Under the pieces are notes generated by a model. That model saw nothing but the letters and a program-made list of their open reading frames with translations. It did no database searches and had not been told where the DNA came from. A DNA stretch of 64,000 bases from CAYPNP01 sp964412195 (GTDB lineage Bacteria; Acidobacteriota; JAAYUB01), in the NCBI GenBank assembly GCA_964412195.1, contig CAYPNP010000003.1, positions 124,001-188,000 of the forward strand, written 5' to 3'. How positions within the stretch are numbered: the first letter of the stretch is position 1; each line of letters opens with the position of its first letter. Of this stretch, positions 37,867 to 45,978 are shown piece after piece. A program made the translations under genes and the position numbers.

Positions 37867-38090
37867 CCGAAACGGTGAAACGGCGAAACGGCGAAACGGC
37901 GAGGCGGATAAGATCATTCGCCACGGAGTTCACAGAGCAATCCATTTGACATTGGCCATTTGACAATTTTCATTGGTCATTTTCCAAACCCAATCCGATC
38001 GCGGGATCTGGCTTGAAATGAGAAGCGGCAATTGGCATTTGTCCAATGATAAACGGATTGCTCTGTGGCCTCTGTGTCGCTGTGGTGAAT
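37867..38090. repeat. Family-E run and nested palindrome (G-like outside, K inside)
   Basis: CGGCGAAACGG copies at 37867-37902. Outer arms CACAGAGCAATCC (37931-37943) and GGATTGCTCTGTG (38055-38067) pair perfectly and continue with imperfect matches outward. Inner arms CATTTGACATTGGCCATTTG (37943-37962 and on) and CAATTGGCATTTGTCCAATG (38028-38047) are also inverted. No gene in 37841-38161. Confidence 0.82.
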
Positions 38091-38161
38091 TCTGCCTGAA
38101 ACTTTTCGCGGCGGAAGAGGTTTAACCGGTCGACGCAGACATTTCGGGAACGGAGGTGACC

Positions 38162-38647
38162 ATGACCAAGCGTGTGATCCTGAGCGCCTTGCTCCTGCTG
38201 ACCGGGCTGGCGGCCGTGGCGTCGGCCCAGGGCGAGGACCCGGCCTGGGGCGAGCAGCGGAAGGCCATCCTGCTGGGCGATCTGAAGGCCGGATTGAACC
38301 TGTCCGACGATCAGATGGCCGCGCTGGACGCCCTCTGCCTGGCCTACAAGGCGGAGGCCATCGCCAAGGCCCAGGAAATCGGCGACATCCTCCTGCAGAT
38401 CCGCGAATTGAGCCGCGACTGGCAGGCCAATTTCACGGCGATTGTCCACCTGCAGTTCGACCTCTACGTCAAGGAGTTCGAGCTGAACGAGCTGAAGCGG
38501 GCCCTCGCCGACGATGTGGGCGGAGTGCTGGCCGCGGAGCAGGCGGATGCGAAGCCCCTGGTGCTGCACGTCCTGGATGAGGCTTATCGCCTCACGCCCA
38601 GGCGCCCGGGCCCGCGCACCGGGCAGGAAGGCGGCGACACCGACTGA
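38162..38647 (+). CDS. Small secreted alpha-helical protein (Spy/CpxP-like size), unknown
   Basis: 161 aa from ATG 38162 (GGAGG 5 nt upstream). Signal peptide (LSALLLLTGLAAVASAQ), then a helical, charged domain with LKAGLNLSDDQMAALDAL and HLQFDLYVKEFELNELKRAL. Size, export and a helical repeat with a DDQ-type turn recall CpxP/Spy periplasmic chaperones, but I cannot assign the family. A strong terminator follows. Confidence 0.65.
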   Translation: MTKRVILSALLLLTGLAAVASAQGEDPAWGEQRKAILLGDLKAGLNLSDDQMAALDALCLAYKAEAIAKAQEIGDILLQIRELSRDWQANFTAIVHLQFDLYVKEFELNELKRALADDVGGVLAAEQADAKPLVLHVLDEAYRLTPRRPGPRTGQEGGDTD

Positions 38648-38672
38648 GCCGGCGGAATCCCAGACGTTCTCC

Positions 38673-38705
38673 GGGCGGGCGCTCTCTGGCCCGCCCCTTT
38701 TTTTT
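38673..38705 (+). terminator. Rho-independent terminator
   Basis: Perfect 8-bp stem GGGCGGGC / GCCCGCCC, 8-nt loop, then CTTTTTTTT; 26 nt after the small secreted protein. Confidence 0.93.
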
Positions 38706-38711
38706 CAAGCT

Positions 38712-38875
38712 GAACATTGAACATCGAACATTGAACATCGAACATCGAAGGAAAACCCGCGGCAGCAGGGTTTGAACGGACGAAAACAGTCTGGAACGGC
38801 GGGGTACTTGCTCCAGTCTTCGAATCACTGGATCTACTTCAAAGTTCGATGTTCAATGTTCGATGTTCAATGTTC
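38712..38875. repeat. Family-H palindrome with perfect 32-bp arms
   Basis: 38712-38743 and 38844-38875 are perfect inverted complements made of GAACATTGAACATC words; the centre is 100 nt. Confidence 0.95.
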
Positions 38876-38926
38876 GCTTTGACGATCTGACTATCCAGCA
38901 AAACTCTTCTCTGGGATAATGGCGCC

Positions 38927-39847
38927 ATGGAACTCTACGGCGCCATCGACATCGGGACCAACTCCATCAAGGGTGTGCTGTTGGCCCGCGACTCCGCCGG
39001 CGGCTGGCGGGTGGTGGACGACCGCGTGGAGATCGCCAAGCTGGGGCAGGGGGTCCGGGAGACCGGCTGCCTCCGGGCCGAGGCCATGGACCGGGCCGCC
39101 GCCGCCGTGGGCCGGCTGGCCGACGTCCTGCGCAGGGCGGGGGCGGGCCGCCTGGTGGCGGTGGGCACCATGGCCCTGCGGAACGCCGCCAACGCAGGGG
39201 AATTTTTAGAGCGGCTCCGAGCGGAATGCGGCCTTGAAGTCGAGGTGGTGTCTGGCGAGGAGGAGGCACGCCTCTCCTTCCTGGGCGCCGCGGGGGGACG
39301 GCCCGGCGCCGGCGGGCCGGTGGCCGTGACGGACATCGGCGGCGGCAGCACCGAGTTGATCCTCGGCCGCGGCGCCGCCCTCGAATCGAAGGCGAGCCTG
39401 GACCTCGGCGCCCTGCACCTCACCGAGCGGTTCCTGCCCTCGGACCCGCCCGCGGAGGCCGAGGTGGAGGCCGCCCGGGCGCACGTGGGCGAAGCAGTCG
39501 CCGGCTTGCCAGTCCCGCCGGAAAACTCGCTCCTGGTGGCCATCGGCGGCACGGCCACCACCCTGGCGGCGGTCGTCCACCGGCTGGCCGCGTACGACGC
39601 CGCGATCGTCCATGGTACCGTGCTGGCGCGGGCGACGGTCGACGGCCTGATCGAGCGGTTCCGGAGCGTTCCCCTGGCGATGCGGCGGACCATCCCGGGC
39701 CTGCCGCCGGAGCGGGCCGACATCATCCTGGCGGGCAGCCTGATCCTGCGCGGCGTGATGGACCGGGTCGGCGCCGGCGAGGTGACGGTCAGCGACTGGG
39801 GCCTCCGGCACGGCGTCATCCTCGATCGCTATACCCCTGTCAGTTGA
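38927..39847 (+). CDS. Ppx/GppA-family phosphatase (exopolyphosphatase-like)
   Basis: 306 aa, the short single-module form. Actin-fold signatures: AIDIGTNSIKGVLL at the N-terminus, EVVSGEEEARLSFLGA, TDIGGGSTELIL and VAIGGTATTLAAV; later RADIILAGSLIL. Hydrolyses polyphosphate or guanosine pentaphosphate by family. No clear RBS; a GATAAT box sits just before the ATG, so a leaderless transcript is possible. Confidence 0.92.
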   Translation: MELYGAIDIGTNSIKGVLLARDSAGGWRVVDDRVEIAKLGQGVRETGCLRAEAMDRAAAAVGRLADVLRRAGAGRLVAVGTMALRNAANAGEFLERLRAECGLEVEVVSGEEEARLSFLGAAGGRPGAGGPVAVTDIGGGSTELILGRGAALESKASLDLGALHLTERFLPSDPPAEAEVEAARAHVGEAVAGLPVPPENSLLVAIGGTATTLAAVVHRLAAYDAAIVHGTVLARATVDGLIERFRSVPLAMRRTIPGLPPERADIILAGSLILRGVMDRVGAGEVTVSDWGLRHGVILDRYTPVS

Positions 39848-39880
39848 GTCGAGGCAGATCTCAATTTCCAGAACGCAAAC

Positions 39881-39980
39881 TATTTGTTATTGGATATTGA
39901 TTATTTGTTATTTGTTATATCCGAATTGTTTTCCATAGATTGATATAACCAATAACAATTAATCAATAATCATTAACAAA
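39881..39980. repeat. Family-L AT-rich palindrome
   Basis: Arms 39882-39920 and 39942-39980 are imperfect inverted complements built from ATTTGTTATTGG-like words, about 21 nt apart. An AT island within GC-rich DNA, between convergent genes. Confidence 0.8.
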
Positions 39981-40007
39981 TCTTCTGCTGATCCCCATTC
40001 CCCCGGT

Positions 40008-41915
40008 TCAACCTTTCCCATCCACCCGGGCCTTCCGTTCCTCCAGGTATTCCCAGCGCTCGTACGCGGCGGCCAGTTCCGCTTCCAGGTCTTGCAGACG
40101 GGAGTTGAAGGCGGCGACATCCCGGTTGGCGGTGCGGTACAGACCGGGGTCGACCAAAGCCCGGCAGACGCGCTCCTTCTCCGCTTCCAGCTCGTGGATC
40201 CTGTCCGGCAGGGCTTCCAATTCCCGCTCTTCCTTGTAGCTCATCCTGTTGTCCGGCGGCCGGGATTTGGGAGGCGGTTTTTTCGCAGGCGGCTTTTCGG
40301 CCACGGTTTCGGAAGTGTCCCTCTGACGAAGCCAGTCGTCGTATCCGCCCACGTATTCCTCGATCTTCCCATCCCCGGCAAACACCAGGGTGCTGGTCAC
40401 CACATTGTTCAGGAACGCCCTGTCGTGGCTGACCAGCAGCAGGGTGCCTTCGAATTCGAGGAGCACCTCCTCCAGCAGTTCGAGGGTTTCGATGTCCAGA
40501 TCGTTGGTCGGCTCGTCGAGCACCAGCACGTTGGCCGGCTGGGTGAACAGGCGGGCCAACAGCAAGCGGCACCGTTCCCCGCCGGAGAGGCTCTTCACCT
40601 TGGCCCGCGCCTGTTCCGCGGAAAAGAGGAATCGCTGCAGGTAGCCGATCACGTGCTGGCTCACCCCCCGGATCGTCACCGTGTCGTGGCCGCCGGCCAC
40701 GTTGTCGAACACGGATTTCTCGCTGTCCAGTTGATTACGCAACTGGTCAAAGTAAAGGACTTCCAGGTTGACTCCATGGCGGACGCTCCCCTTCTGCGGC
40801 GCGAGGTCGCCCAGCAACAGGCGCAGCAGCGTGGTTTTTCCGCAGCCGTTGGGCCCGATGATGCCCACCCGGTCCCGGCGCAGGATGGTGGCGGAAAAAT
40901 CGCGGATCATGGGCTTGTCGGCGTACTGGTAGGAAATGTGCTCCGCCTCGATGACCAGCTTGCCGGATCGCTGTCCGGACTGCATGGCCATCCTGACTTG
41001 GCCGGGACGCTCCTGCCGCTGCCGCCGCTGTTCCCTCATCTTCATCAGGGCCCGGACGCGGCCCTCGTTCCGGGTGCGGCGGGCCTTGATGCCCTGGCGG
41101 ATCCATTCCTCCTCGATGGCCAGCTTCTTGTCGAAGAGCCGGTTCTGGCTCTCTTCCGCGGCCAGGCTTTCCTCCTTGCGCCGGAGGAAGGTGGCGTAAT
41201 CGCACGGCCAGTCGAACAGCCGGCCCCGGTCGATTTCCACGATCCGGCTGGCCAGCTTCTGCACGAGCACCCGGTCGTGGGTCACCATCACGAGGGTGCC
41301 GCCGTATTCCGCCAGGAAGCTCTCCAGCCAGGCGATTGCGTCAATGTCCAGGTGGTTGGTGGGTTCGTCGAGCAGGAGGATGTCCGGCCCTGAAACCAGG
41401 GCTTGGGCCAGCAGGGTGCGACGCTTCAGCCCGGTGGACAGGGTCGTGAATTCCGTGTCGGCCGGCAGCGTCATGCGGGCGATGACCGTGTCGACGCGGC
41501 GGTGGATTTCCCACCCTTGCTCCGCGTCCAGCTGATGGCTGAGGCGTTCCAGGCGGGCCATCAGCTTAAGTTCATCCCCGCGGTGCTCCGCCAGCAGGGC
41601 GCTGGTCTGATGGTAATCGGCCAGGAGCCGGCCTTTGGCGGCGAGCCCGGAGGTGACGATGTCGAAGACAGTGCCGGCGGTGCCGGTGGGGATCTCCTGG
41701 TCCAGGCGGGCGGTGGTGACACCCTGCCCGCGGCTGACGCTGCCGCTGTCCGGGACGATCTCCCCGTGGATCAGCTTCAACAGCGTGGTCTTGCCGCTGC
41801 CGTTGCGCCCCAGCAAGCAGACCCGCTCGTGGCGTTCGATGTGCATTTGGACGTGGTCCAGCAGCAGATGGCCGCCGTAGCCGATGCACGCGTCTTTCAC
41901 GCTGATGAGCGCCAT
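40008..41915 (-). CDS. uup: ABC-F family ATPase, Uup-like
   Basis: 635 aa from ATG 41915. Two ABC modules without membrane domains: Walker A GRNGSGKTT and GPNGCGKTT, Walker B ILLLDEPTNHLD and VLVLDEPTNDLD. The second signature is canonical (LSGGERCR) but the first reads LSTGLKRR. A positively charged linker lies between the modules, and a C-terminal coiled coil (ERELEALPDRIHELEAEKER) is typical of Uup. Family members act on ribosomes or branched DNA. Convergent with the phosphatase gene. Confidence 0.9.
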   Translation of the reverse strand: MALISVKDACIGYGGHLLLDHVQMHIERHERVCLLGRNGSGKTTLLKLIHGEIVPDSGSVSRGQGVTTARLDQEIPTGTAGTVFDIVTSGLAAKGRLLADYHQTSALLAEHRGDELKLMARLERLSHQLDAEQGWEIHRRVDTVIARMTLPADTEFTTLSTGLKRRTLLAQALVSGPDILLLDEPTNHLDIDAIAWLESFLAEYGGTLVMVTHDRVLVQKLASRIVEIDRGRLFDWPCDYATFLRRKEESLAAEESQNRLFDKKLAIEEEWIRQGIKARRTRNEGRVRALMKMREQRRQRQERPGQVRMAMQSGQRSGKLVIEAEHISYQYADKPMIRDFSATILRRDRVGIIGPNGCGKTTLLRLLLGDLAPQKGSVRHGVNLEVLYFDQLRNQLDSEKSVFDNVAGGHDTVTIRGVSQHVIGYLQRFLFSAEQARAKVKSLSGGERCRLLLARLFTQPANVLVLDEPTNDLDIETLELLEEVLLEFEGTLLLVSHDRAFLNNVVTSTLVFAGDGKIEEYVGGYDDWLRQRDTSETVAEKPPAKKPPPKSRPPDNRMSYKEERELEALPDRIHELEAEKERVCRALVDPGLYRTANRDVAAFNSRLQDLEAELAAAYERWEYLEERKARVDGKG

Positions 41916-42090
41916 CCTGGGTGCGTCCTTCCTGGTTGCTTCCGCCGGAGAGTTGTCCGGCTCGTCCCACCGGATCCTCCCCGGATCGGCGTTCCCGGAC
42001 AAGATAATGCATTCCCACCCCGGCGCCAACGGAAAAACAAAAGGCCGGGCCTCCTCCGCCGGAAATCGTTGTCTCCGCGGAGCCGGTGTC

Positions 42091-42428
42091 GGGATCAGAC
42101 GGAGTTGTCCGGCCCGCTCCCGCCCTCGAGGCGACTCCAGCCTTGCGCCCCTCCCGGCCGGTCGGGGTACCTCCCGTGTGCCGGGGGCGGCGTTGTCGCC
42201 TTCGACGGAAATGGCGCCCGCGTCCGGGATTGACTCTGCGATCTCTACGTCTCTGCGTGAATATACTTCGGGGCTCGAAGCCGGGGGCTTGGGACTCGGC
42301 AGACGTTGACAAACAGTAGTGGGGTCGAGACCCGAGCACCGAATCCCGAGACCCGATTACGAGCACGATAACGATTACGAGCACGAGCACGAGGAGGATC
42401 GGTGGATTTCTTTTTTCGAGGGAGCTGG
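42091..42428 (+). repeat. P repeat followed by type-2 element and C run with tail
   Basis: P at 42091-42194; type-2 element from TTGACTCTGCGATCTCTACG (42234) with inverted D words to 42358; C run ATTACGAGCACGATAACG to 42392; tail TTTTTTCGAGGGAGC. Spacer 41916-42782 (867 nt) has no gene. Confidence 0.8.
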
Positions 42429-42443
42429 ACGGGGAAAAAAATA

Positions 42444-42489
42444 GCGGCCGGCTTTTCTATCCCCCCTATAGCATAGAAAGGCCGGCCGC
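42444..42489 (-). terminator. Long hairpin, probable minus-strand terminator
   Basis: 17-bp stem with one mismatch (GCGGCCGGCTTTTCTAT / ATAGAAAGGCCGGCCGC), 12-nt loop, then TTTTTTT on the minus strand. Confidence 0.7.
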
Positions 42490-42623
42490 CTTGAGAGTTG
42501 GGAGAATAATGGTACGCTATCATTTTTTCGGAGCGGGCCGGTCCTGGCAAGCGACAAAAAGCGACAATATGCGACACGGGGCGAAACAGCCTGATATCAA
42601 ATCAGATAGTGACTTGAAAAACC

Positions 42624-42644
42624 CGCCGAAATATCGCCGGCGGA
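42624..42644 (-). terminator. Hairpin with flanking T-runs, probable terminator of the epimerase gene
   Basis: CCGCCG / CGGCGG stem, 9-nt loop, TTTTT on the minus strand; a T-run on the other side also fits plus-strand termination. Confidence 0.55.
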
Positions 42645-42766
42645 ATTGATTTTTTCAGTCCAGCAGGCCAATGGACGACCGCTTTGTTGGACGAGGTTCG
42701 CCCCCGATGAACAATTGGGGGATCCAAAGATGTTTCCAAGGGAAATTTGGGATTGCTTCCGCCGAT

Positions 42767-42801
42767 CCACCGACTCACCTATTCACCGATTCACCGACAA
42801 C
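42767..42801. repeat. Family-Q words (TCACCGATTCACCGA)
   Basis: Imperfect copies of TCACCGATTCACC; they include the last codons and stop codon of the epimerase gene on the minus strand. Confidence 0.6.
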
Positions 42802-43700
42802 ATCTCCCGCAGCGCCGGCTCCAGCTCCGGCCAGCGGAAGGCGTAGCCGGATTCCAGCAGGCGGCGGGGGCGGACATGCGCCCCGCCCAGCAGGGCCTCG
42901 TCGGCCATCTCGCCGAACAGGAGCCGCAGGGCGAAGGCGGGCACCGGCAGGGCCGCCGGCCGGCGCAGCACCCGGGCGAGGGTCCGGGTCCATTTGGTGT
43001 TGTCGGGGATTTCCGGCGCCACGGCGTTGACCGGTCCGTCCATCCCTTCCTGGCGGATCAAGTGTAGCACGATGCGCGGGATTTCCTCGAGCGCGATCCA
43101 GGGGACGGGCTGTCGGCCGTCGCCGATCCGCCCGCCCAGCCCCAGGCGGAAGACCGGCAGCAGGCGTGCCAGCGCGCCGCCGGCCGGACTCAGCACCATG
43201 CCGAAGCGCAGGTGAATTACCCGGATACCTGCGTCCCGGGCCGGATCGGCGGCGGTTTCCCAGGCGCGGCAGACGCGGGACAGGAATCCCTCGCCGGGAC
43301 GGCTGCCCTCGTCGACAGGCTCCTCCGGCGGGCGGCTGCCATAATAGCCGACGGCGGAGGCGGTCAGGAACAGGCGCGGCGGTTCCCGGAGCCGGAGCAG
43401 TGCCTGGGTGAGGGTCTGGGTGCCGGCGACGCGGCTGTGGAGGATCTCGTCCTTGTACCGCGCGCTCCAGCGGCGGCCGGCGATGCCGGCGCCGGCGAGG
43501 TGGATCACCACGTCGGCACCTTCCAACCGGTCGGGCTCCAGCCGGCCCTGGCCGGGGTCCCATGGGATCTCGTCCTGGGCGGCGGTCTCGGCGGGGCGGC
43601 GCACCAGCTTCACGCAGTGGATAGCTGGATCGAGGCCCGGCAGTTCCCGGACGAGGCAGGAGCCGATCAGGCCGGACGCGCCCGAAATCACGATCCGCAT
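42783..43700 (-). CDS. TIGR01777-family NAD-dependent epimerase (YfcH-like)
   Basis: 305 aa from ATG 43700 (GGAGG 5 nt upstream). Extended SDR fold: VISGASGLIGSCLVREL nucleotide loop, HLAGAGIAGRRWSARYKDEI, the SAVGYYG active-site segment, LRFGMVLSPAGGAL and the DUF1731-type C-terminus (LLESGYAFRWPELEPALREM). Substrate unknown. The C-terminal codons SVNR and the stop are contributed by a word repeat, suggesting repeat DNA has replaced the natural end of the gene. Confidence 0.9.
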   Translation of the reverse strand: MRIVISGASGLIGSCLVRELPGLDPAIHCVKLVRRPAETAAQDEIPWDPGQGRLEPDRLEGADVVIHLAGAGIAGRRWSARYKDEILHSRVAGTQTLTQALLRLREPPRLFLTASAVGYYGSRPPEEPVDEGSRPGEGFLSRVCRAWETAADPARDAGIRVIHLRFGMVLSPAGGALARLLPVFRLGLGGRIGDGRQPVPWIALEEIPRIVLHLIRQEGMDGPVNAVAPEIPDNTKWTRTLARVLRRPAALPVPAFALRLLFGEMADEALLGGAHVRPRRLLESGYAFRWPELEPALREMLSVNR

Positions 43701-43754
43701 GACGACCTCCGGCAATCAAACCGCGAAGGCACAAAGGCCGGATAGGCGAACCAA

Positions 43755-43865
43755 ACGCTGAACGTCCAACGTCGAACTCAGAACGCCGAACAGGAAAAAC
43801 CGAATCCTAGGCAACAGCCCGGATTGACTTCGACGATCAGCGTTCGATGTTCAATGCTTGACGTT
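43755..43865. repeat. Family-H-like palindrome
   Basis: GCTGAACGTCCAACGTCGAA (43756-43775) and GCGTTCGATGTTCAATGCTT (43840-43859) are inverted relatives of the family-H word, about 65 nt apart. Confidence 0.75.
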
Positions 43866-43897
43866 CGGATCCCAGTTCCGGTCAAACAGGCCGGCAA

Positions 43898-44059
43898 TCA
43901 CTCTACTGGTTCGAATTGATCCTTGCCCACGCCGCAGTCGGGGCAGACCCAGTCGTCGGGGAGCTTCTCGAAGGGCGTGCCCGGGGGAACGCCGTTGTCG
44001 GGGTCGCCGACGGCCGGATCGTAGACATAATTGCAGATGATGCAGACGTACTTCTTCAT
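43898..44059 (-). CDS. Rubredoxin
   Basis: 53 aa, too short for a default ORF cutoff. Two CxxC knuckles bind one iron: KKYVCIICNYVYDP near the start and WVCPDCGVGKDQFE near the end, with GDPDNGVPPGTPFEKLPDDW between. AAAGGA lies 7 nt before ATG 44059. It follows the flavodiiron gene by 21 nt and is its likely electron donor. Confidence 0.97.
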   Translation of the reverse strand: MKKYVCIICNYVYDPAVGDPDNGVPPGTPFEKLPDDWVCPDCGVGKDQFEPVE

Positions 44060-44080
44060 CGGATTATCCTTTCTCCGGGC

Positions 44081-45292
44081 TCACGCCGGGGGGCAGATTT
44101 CCGCCAGCCGCCGAGCCAGCTCCAGTCCGAGGGCGTAGCACTTGGCGAGGTCATCCTCGTTGGGCACGTAGACGGCCATCACTCCGTCGGAGACCGGCTC
44201 TACGCCCATGTCCTTGAGCAATTCGTTGATCTGGGGCACCGCCTTGGGCGCCCAGCCGTAGGAACCGAACGCGGCTCCGAGGCGCCCCTTCGGCTTGAGC
44301 CCGCGCAGGTAGGTCAGCACGTCGGCCACAGTCGGGAACATCTGGCTGTTGAGGGTAGGCGAGCCCACCGCCAGGACGCCGGCCTCCAGCATCTCGGTGG
44401 CCACCTCGCTGCGGTGGCAGCCGCCCAGCGGCATCACCACCGGTTTGGCGCCACCCGCCTTGAGGCCGTCGGCGACCGCCCGGGCCATCCGGTCGGTGCT
44501 GCCCCACATCGTGTCGAACACCACCACCGCCTTCCGCGTGGGCGCCTGGGCGGCCCAGCGGGCGTAAAGCTCGAGGATCCGCTTCGGGTTGGCGCGCCAC
44601 ACCGGGCCGTGGTCCGGGGCGATCCGGCGGAAGTCGAGGCCGAGCTGGCCGACCTTTTCCAGCAGCTTCTGGACCAGGTTGGAGTACGGCAGGAGGATGT
44701 TGGCGTAGTATTTGGCCGCTTCGTACTCCAGGACCCATGGGTCGACCTCGTCGTCGAAGCGCTGGCTGGTGGCCAGGTGCATGCCGAAGGCGTCCTGAGA
44801 GAAGAGCAGCTTCTCCTGTTCGAGGTAGGCGATCATGCTGTCGGGCCAGTGGAGCATGCGGGTCTCGTGGAAGAGCAGGGCGGTGTCTCCCAGCGGGATC
44901 CGGGTCCCATCCGCCACCGCCTCCACCGGCAGGTCGGGCCGGAAATGCTTCTGCAGCGCCTTGACGCCCATGGGCGAGGCGAAGACCTTGTCGGGCCGGA
45001 TGATGTCCATCACCTCCGGCAGGCAGCCGGTGTGGTCCAGCTCGGAATGGTTGGACACGATGTAGCGGACCAGCCGTGGATCGACCACGGAGGCGATCCT
45101 GGCCAGCAGCTCCTCTTGGAATGGCTTCTTGACCGTGTCGATGAGGGTGACCGGGTCGCCCATCACCAGGAATGCGTTGTAGGTGGTGCCGCGCTCCGTC
45201 GCGTATCCGTGGAAGTCCCGGATGGCCCAGTCGATGGCGCCCACCCAGTAGACCCGGTCCGTGACGGGGATGGCTTTGAATACCTTTTCCAT
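44081..45292 (-). CDS. A-type flavodiiron protein (oxygen/NO reductase)
   Basis: 403 aa. N-terminal metallo-beta-lactamase-like diiron domain with HSELDHTG and a later RIAPDHGPVW. The C-terminal flavodoxin domain begins KAVVVFDTMWGSTDRMARAV and contains VGSPTLN. Reduces O2 or NO using electrons from the adjacent rubredoxin, protecting anaerobic metabolism. Separated from the upstream ferritin-like gene by 128 nt containing a word-repeat hairpin. Confidence 0.96.
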   Translation of the reverse strand: MEKVFKAIPVTDRVYWVGAIDWAIRDFHGYATERGTTYNAFLVMGDPVTLIDTVKKPFQEELLARIASVVDPRLVRYIVSNHSELDHTGCLPEVMDIIRPDKVFASPMGVKALQKHFRPDLPVEAVADGTRIPLGDTALLFHETRMLHWPDSMIAYLEQEKLLFSQDAFGMHLATSQRFDDEVDPWVLEYEAAKYYANILLPYSNLVQKLLEKVGQLGLDFRRIAPDHGPVWRANPKRILELYARWAAQAPTRKAVVVFDTMWGSTDRMARAVADGLKAGGAKPVVMPLGGCHRSEVATEMLEAGVLAVGSPTLNSQMFPTVADVLTYLRGLKPKGRLGAAFGSYGWAPKAVPQINELLKDMGVEPVSDGVMAVYVPNEDDLAKCYALGLELARRLAEICPPA

Positions 45293-45332
45293 TTCTTCAA
45301 TACTCTCCGTTCAATTCACACACTCGACCGGG

Positions 45333-45410
45333 ACGGACATCGGAAATCGGATTTCGGACATCGGCCTTTTACAGCCGATCCCCGATGTCCGAAGTCCGAT
45401 GTCCGACAAT
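45333..45410. repeat. Family-I hairpin inside the oxidative-stress operon
   Basis: ATCGGATTTCGGACATCGG (45346-45364) pairs with CCGATGTCCGAAGTCCGAT (45382-45400) at 18 of 19 positions, loop 17 nt. It lies between two co-directional genes. Confidence 0.88.
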
Positions 45411-45420
45411 CGTGCCCGGG

Positions 45421-45966
45421 TTATGCCATCGCCGTGCCGCCGTCAAATCCCGTGCGCTCCTGCTCCCGGAACCAGGCGGCGGGATCGGCCAGGAAGGCCT
45501 TCATCTCGGACAGGGCGGTGTGATGGCCCGTCTCTTCCTCGATCATCCGCTTGATGAATCCCTTTTCCACCTCCTCGGTGGCGGCCTTCAGCTGGTCCTC
45601 GTAGAAGCGGACCGAATTGAACTCGAAGGTGATGCCCACGTCGAGGGCCTCGAGGTCGCCGGTGCCGGCCTGGATGTTGTGGCCCTGGGCCGCGGCCAGG
45701 TCGCGGAACACCTTGCCGAGGTCGGCGTGGCCTTCGCCGAAGCTCTTCCACTCCTCGGACCAGGTGTGCTGGGTGTTCAGCTGCTCGTAGATCTTCATAA
45801 TCCGCTGGACGTGGATGTCCTCGTCCTTCTTCAACATGGTGAATATCTTCACCCCGAGCTGGTTCTTGCAGGTGGTGATGGCCTTCTCGTAAAACGCCTT
45901 GCCCTTCTCCTCCATCTCGAGGGCGGTGCTCAGCATGGCCAGGGCGCGGTTGAAATGATGCGTCAT
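45421..45966 (-). CDS. Ferritin-like / rubrerythrin-type diiron protein (1)
   Basis: 181 aa. Four-helix diiron pattern: ALEMEEKGKAFYEKAI, KKDEDIHVQRIMKIYEQL, FEFNSVRFYEDQLKAAT and MIEEETGHHTALSEMKAFL. No rubredoxin domain of its own. Expected peroxide reduction or iron handling. Second in order before the flavodiiron gene. Confidence 0.85.
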   Translation of the reverse strand: MTHHFNRALAMLSTALEMEEKGKAFYEKAITTCKNQLGVKIFTMLKKDEDIHVQRIMKIYEQLNTQHTWSEEWKSFGEGHADLGKVFRDLAAAQGHNIQAGTGDLEALDVGITFEFNSVRFYEDQLKAATEEVEKGFIKRMIEEETGHHTALSEMKAFLADPAAWFREQERTGFDGGTAMA

Positions 45967-45978
45967 GGGATGACCTCC

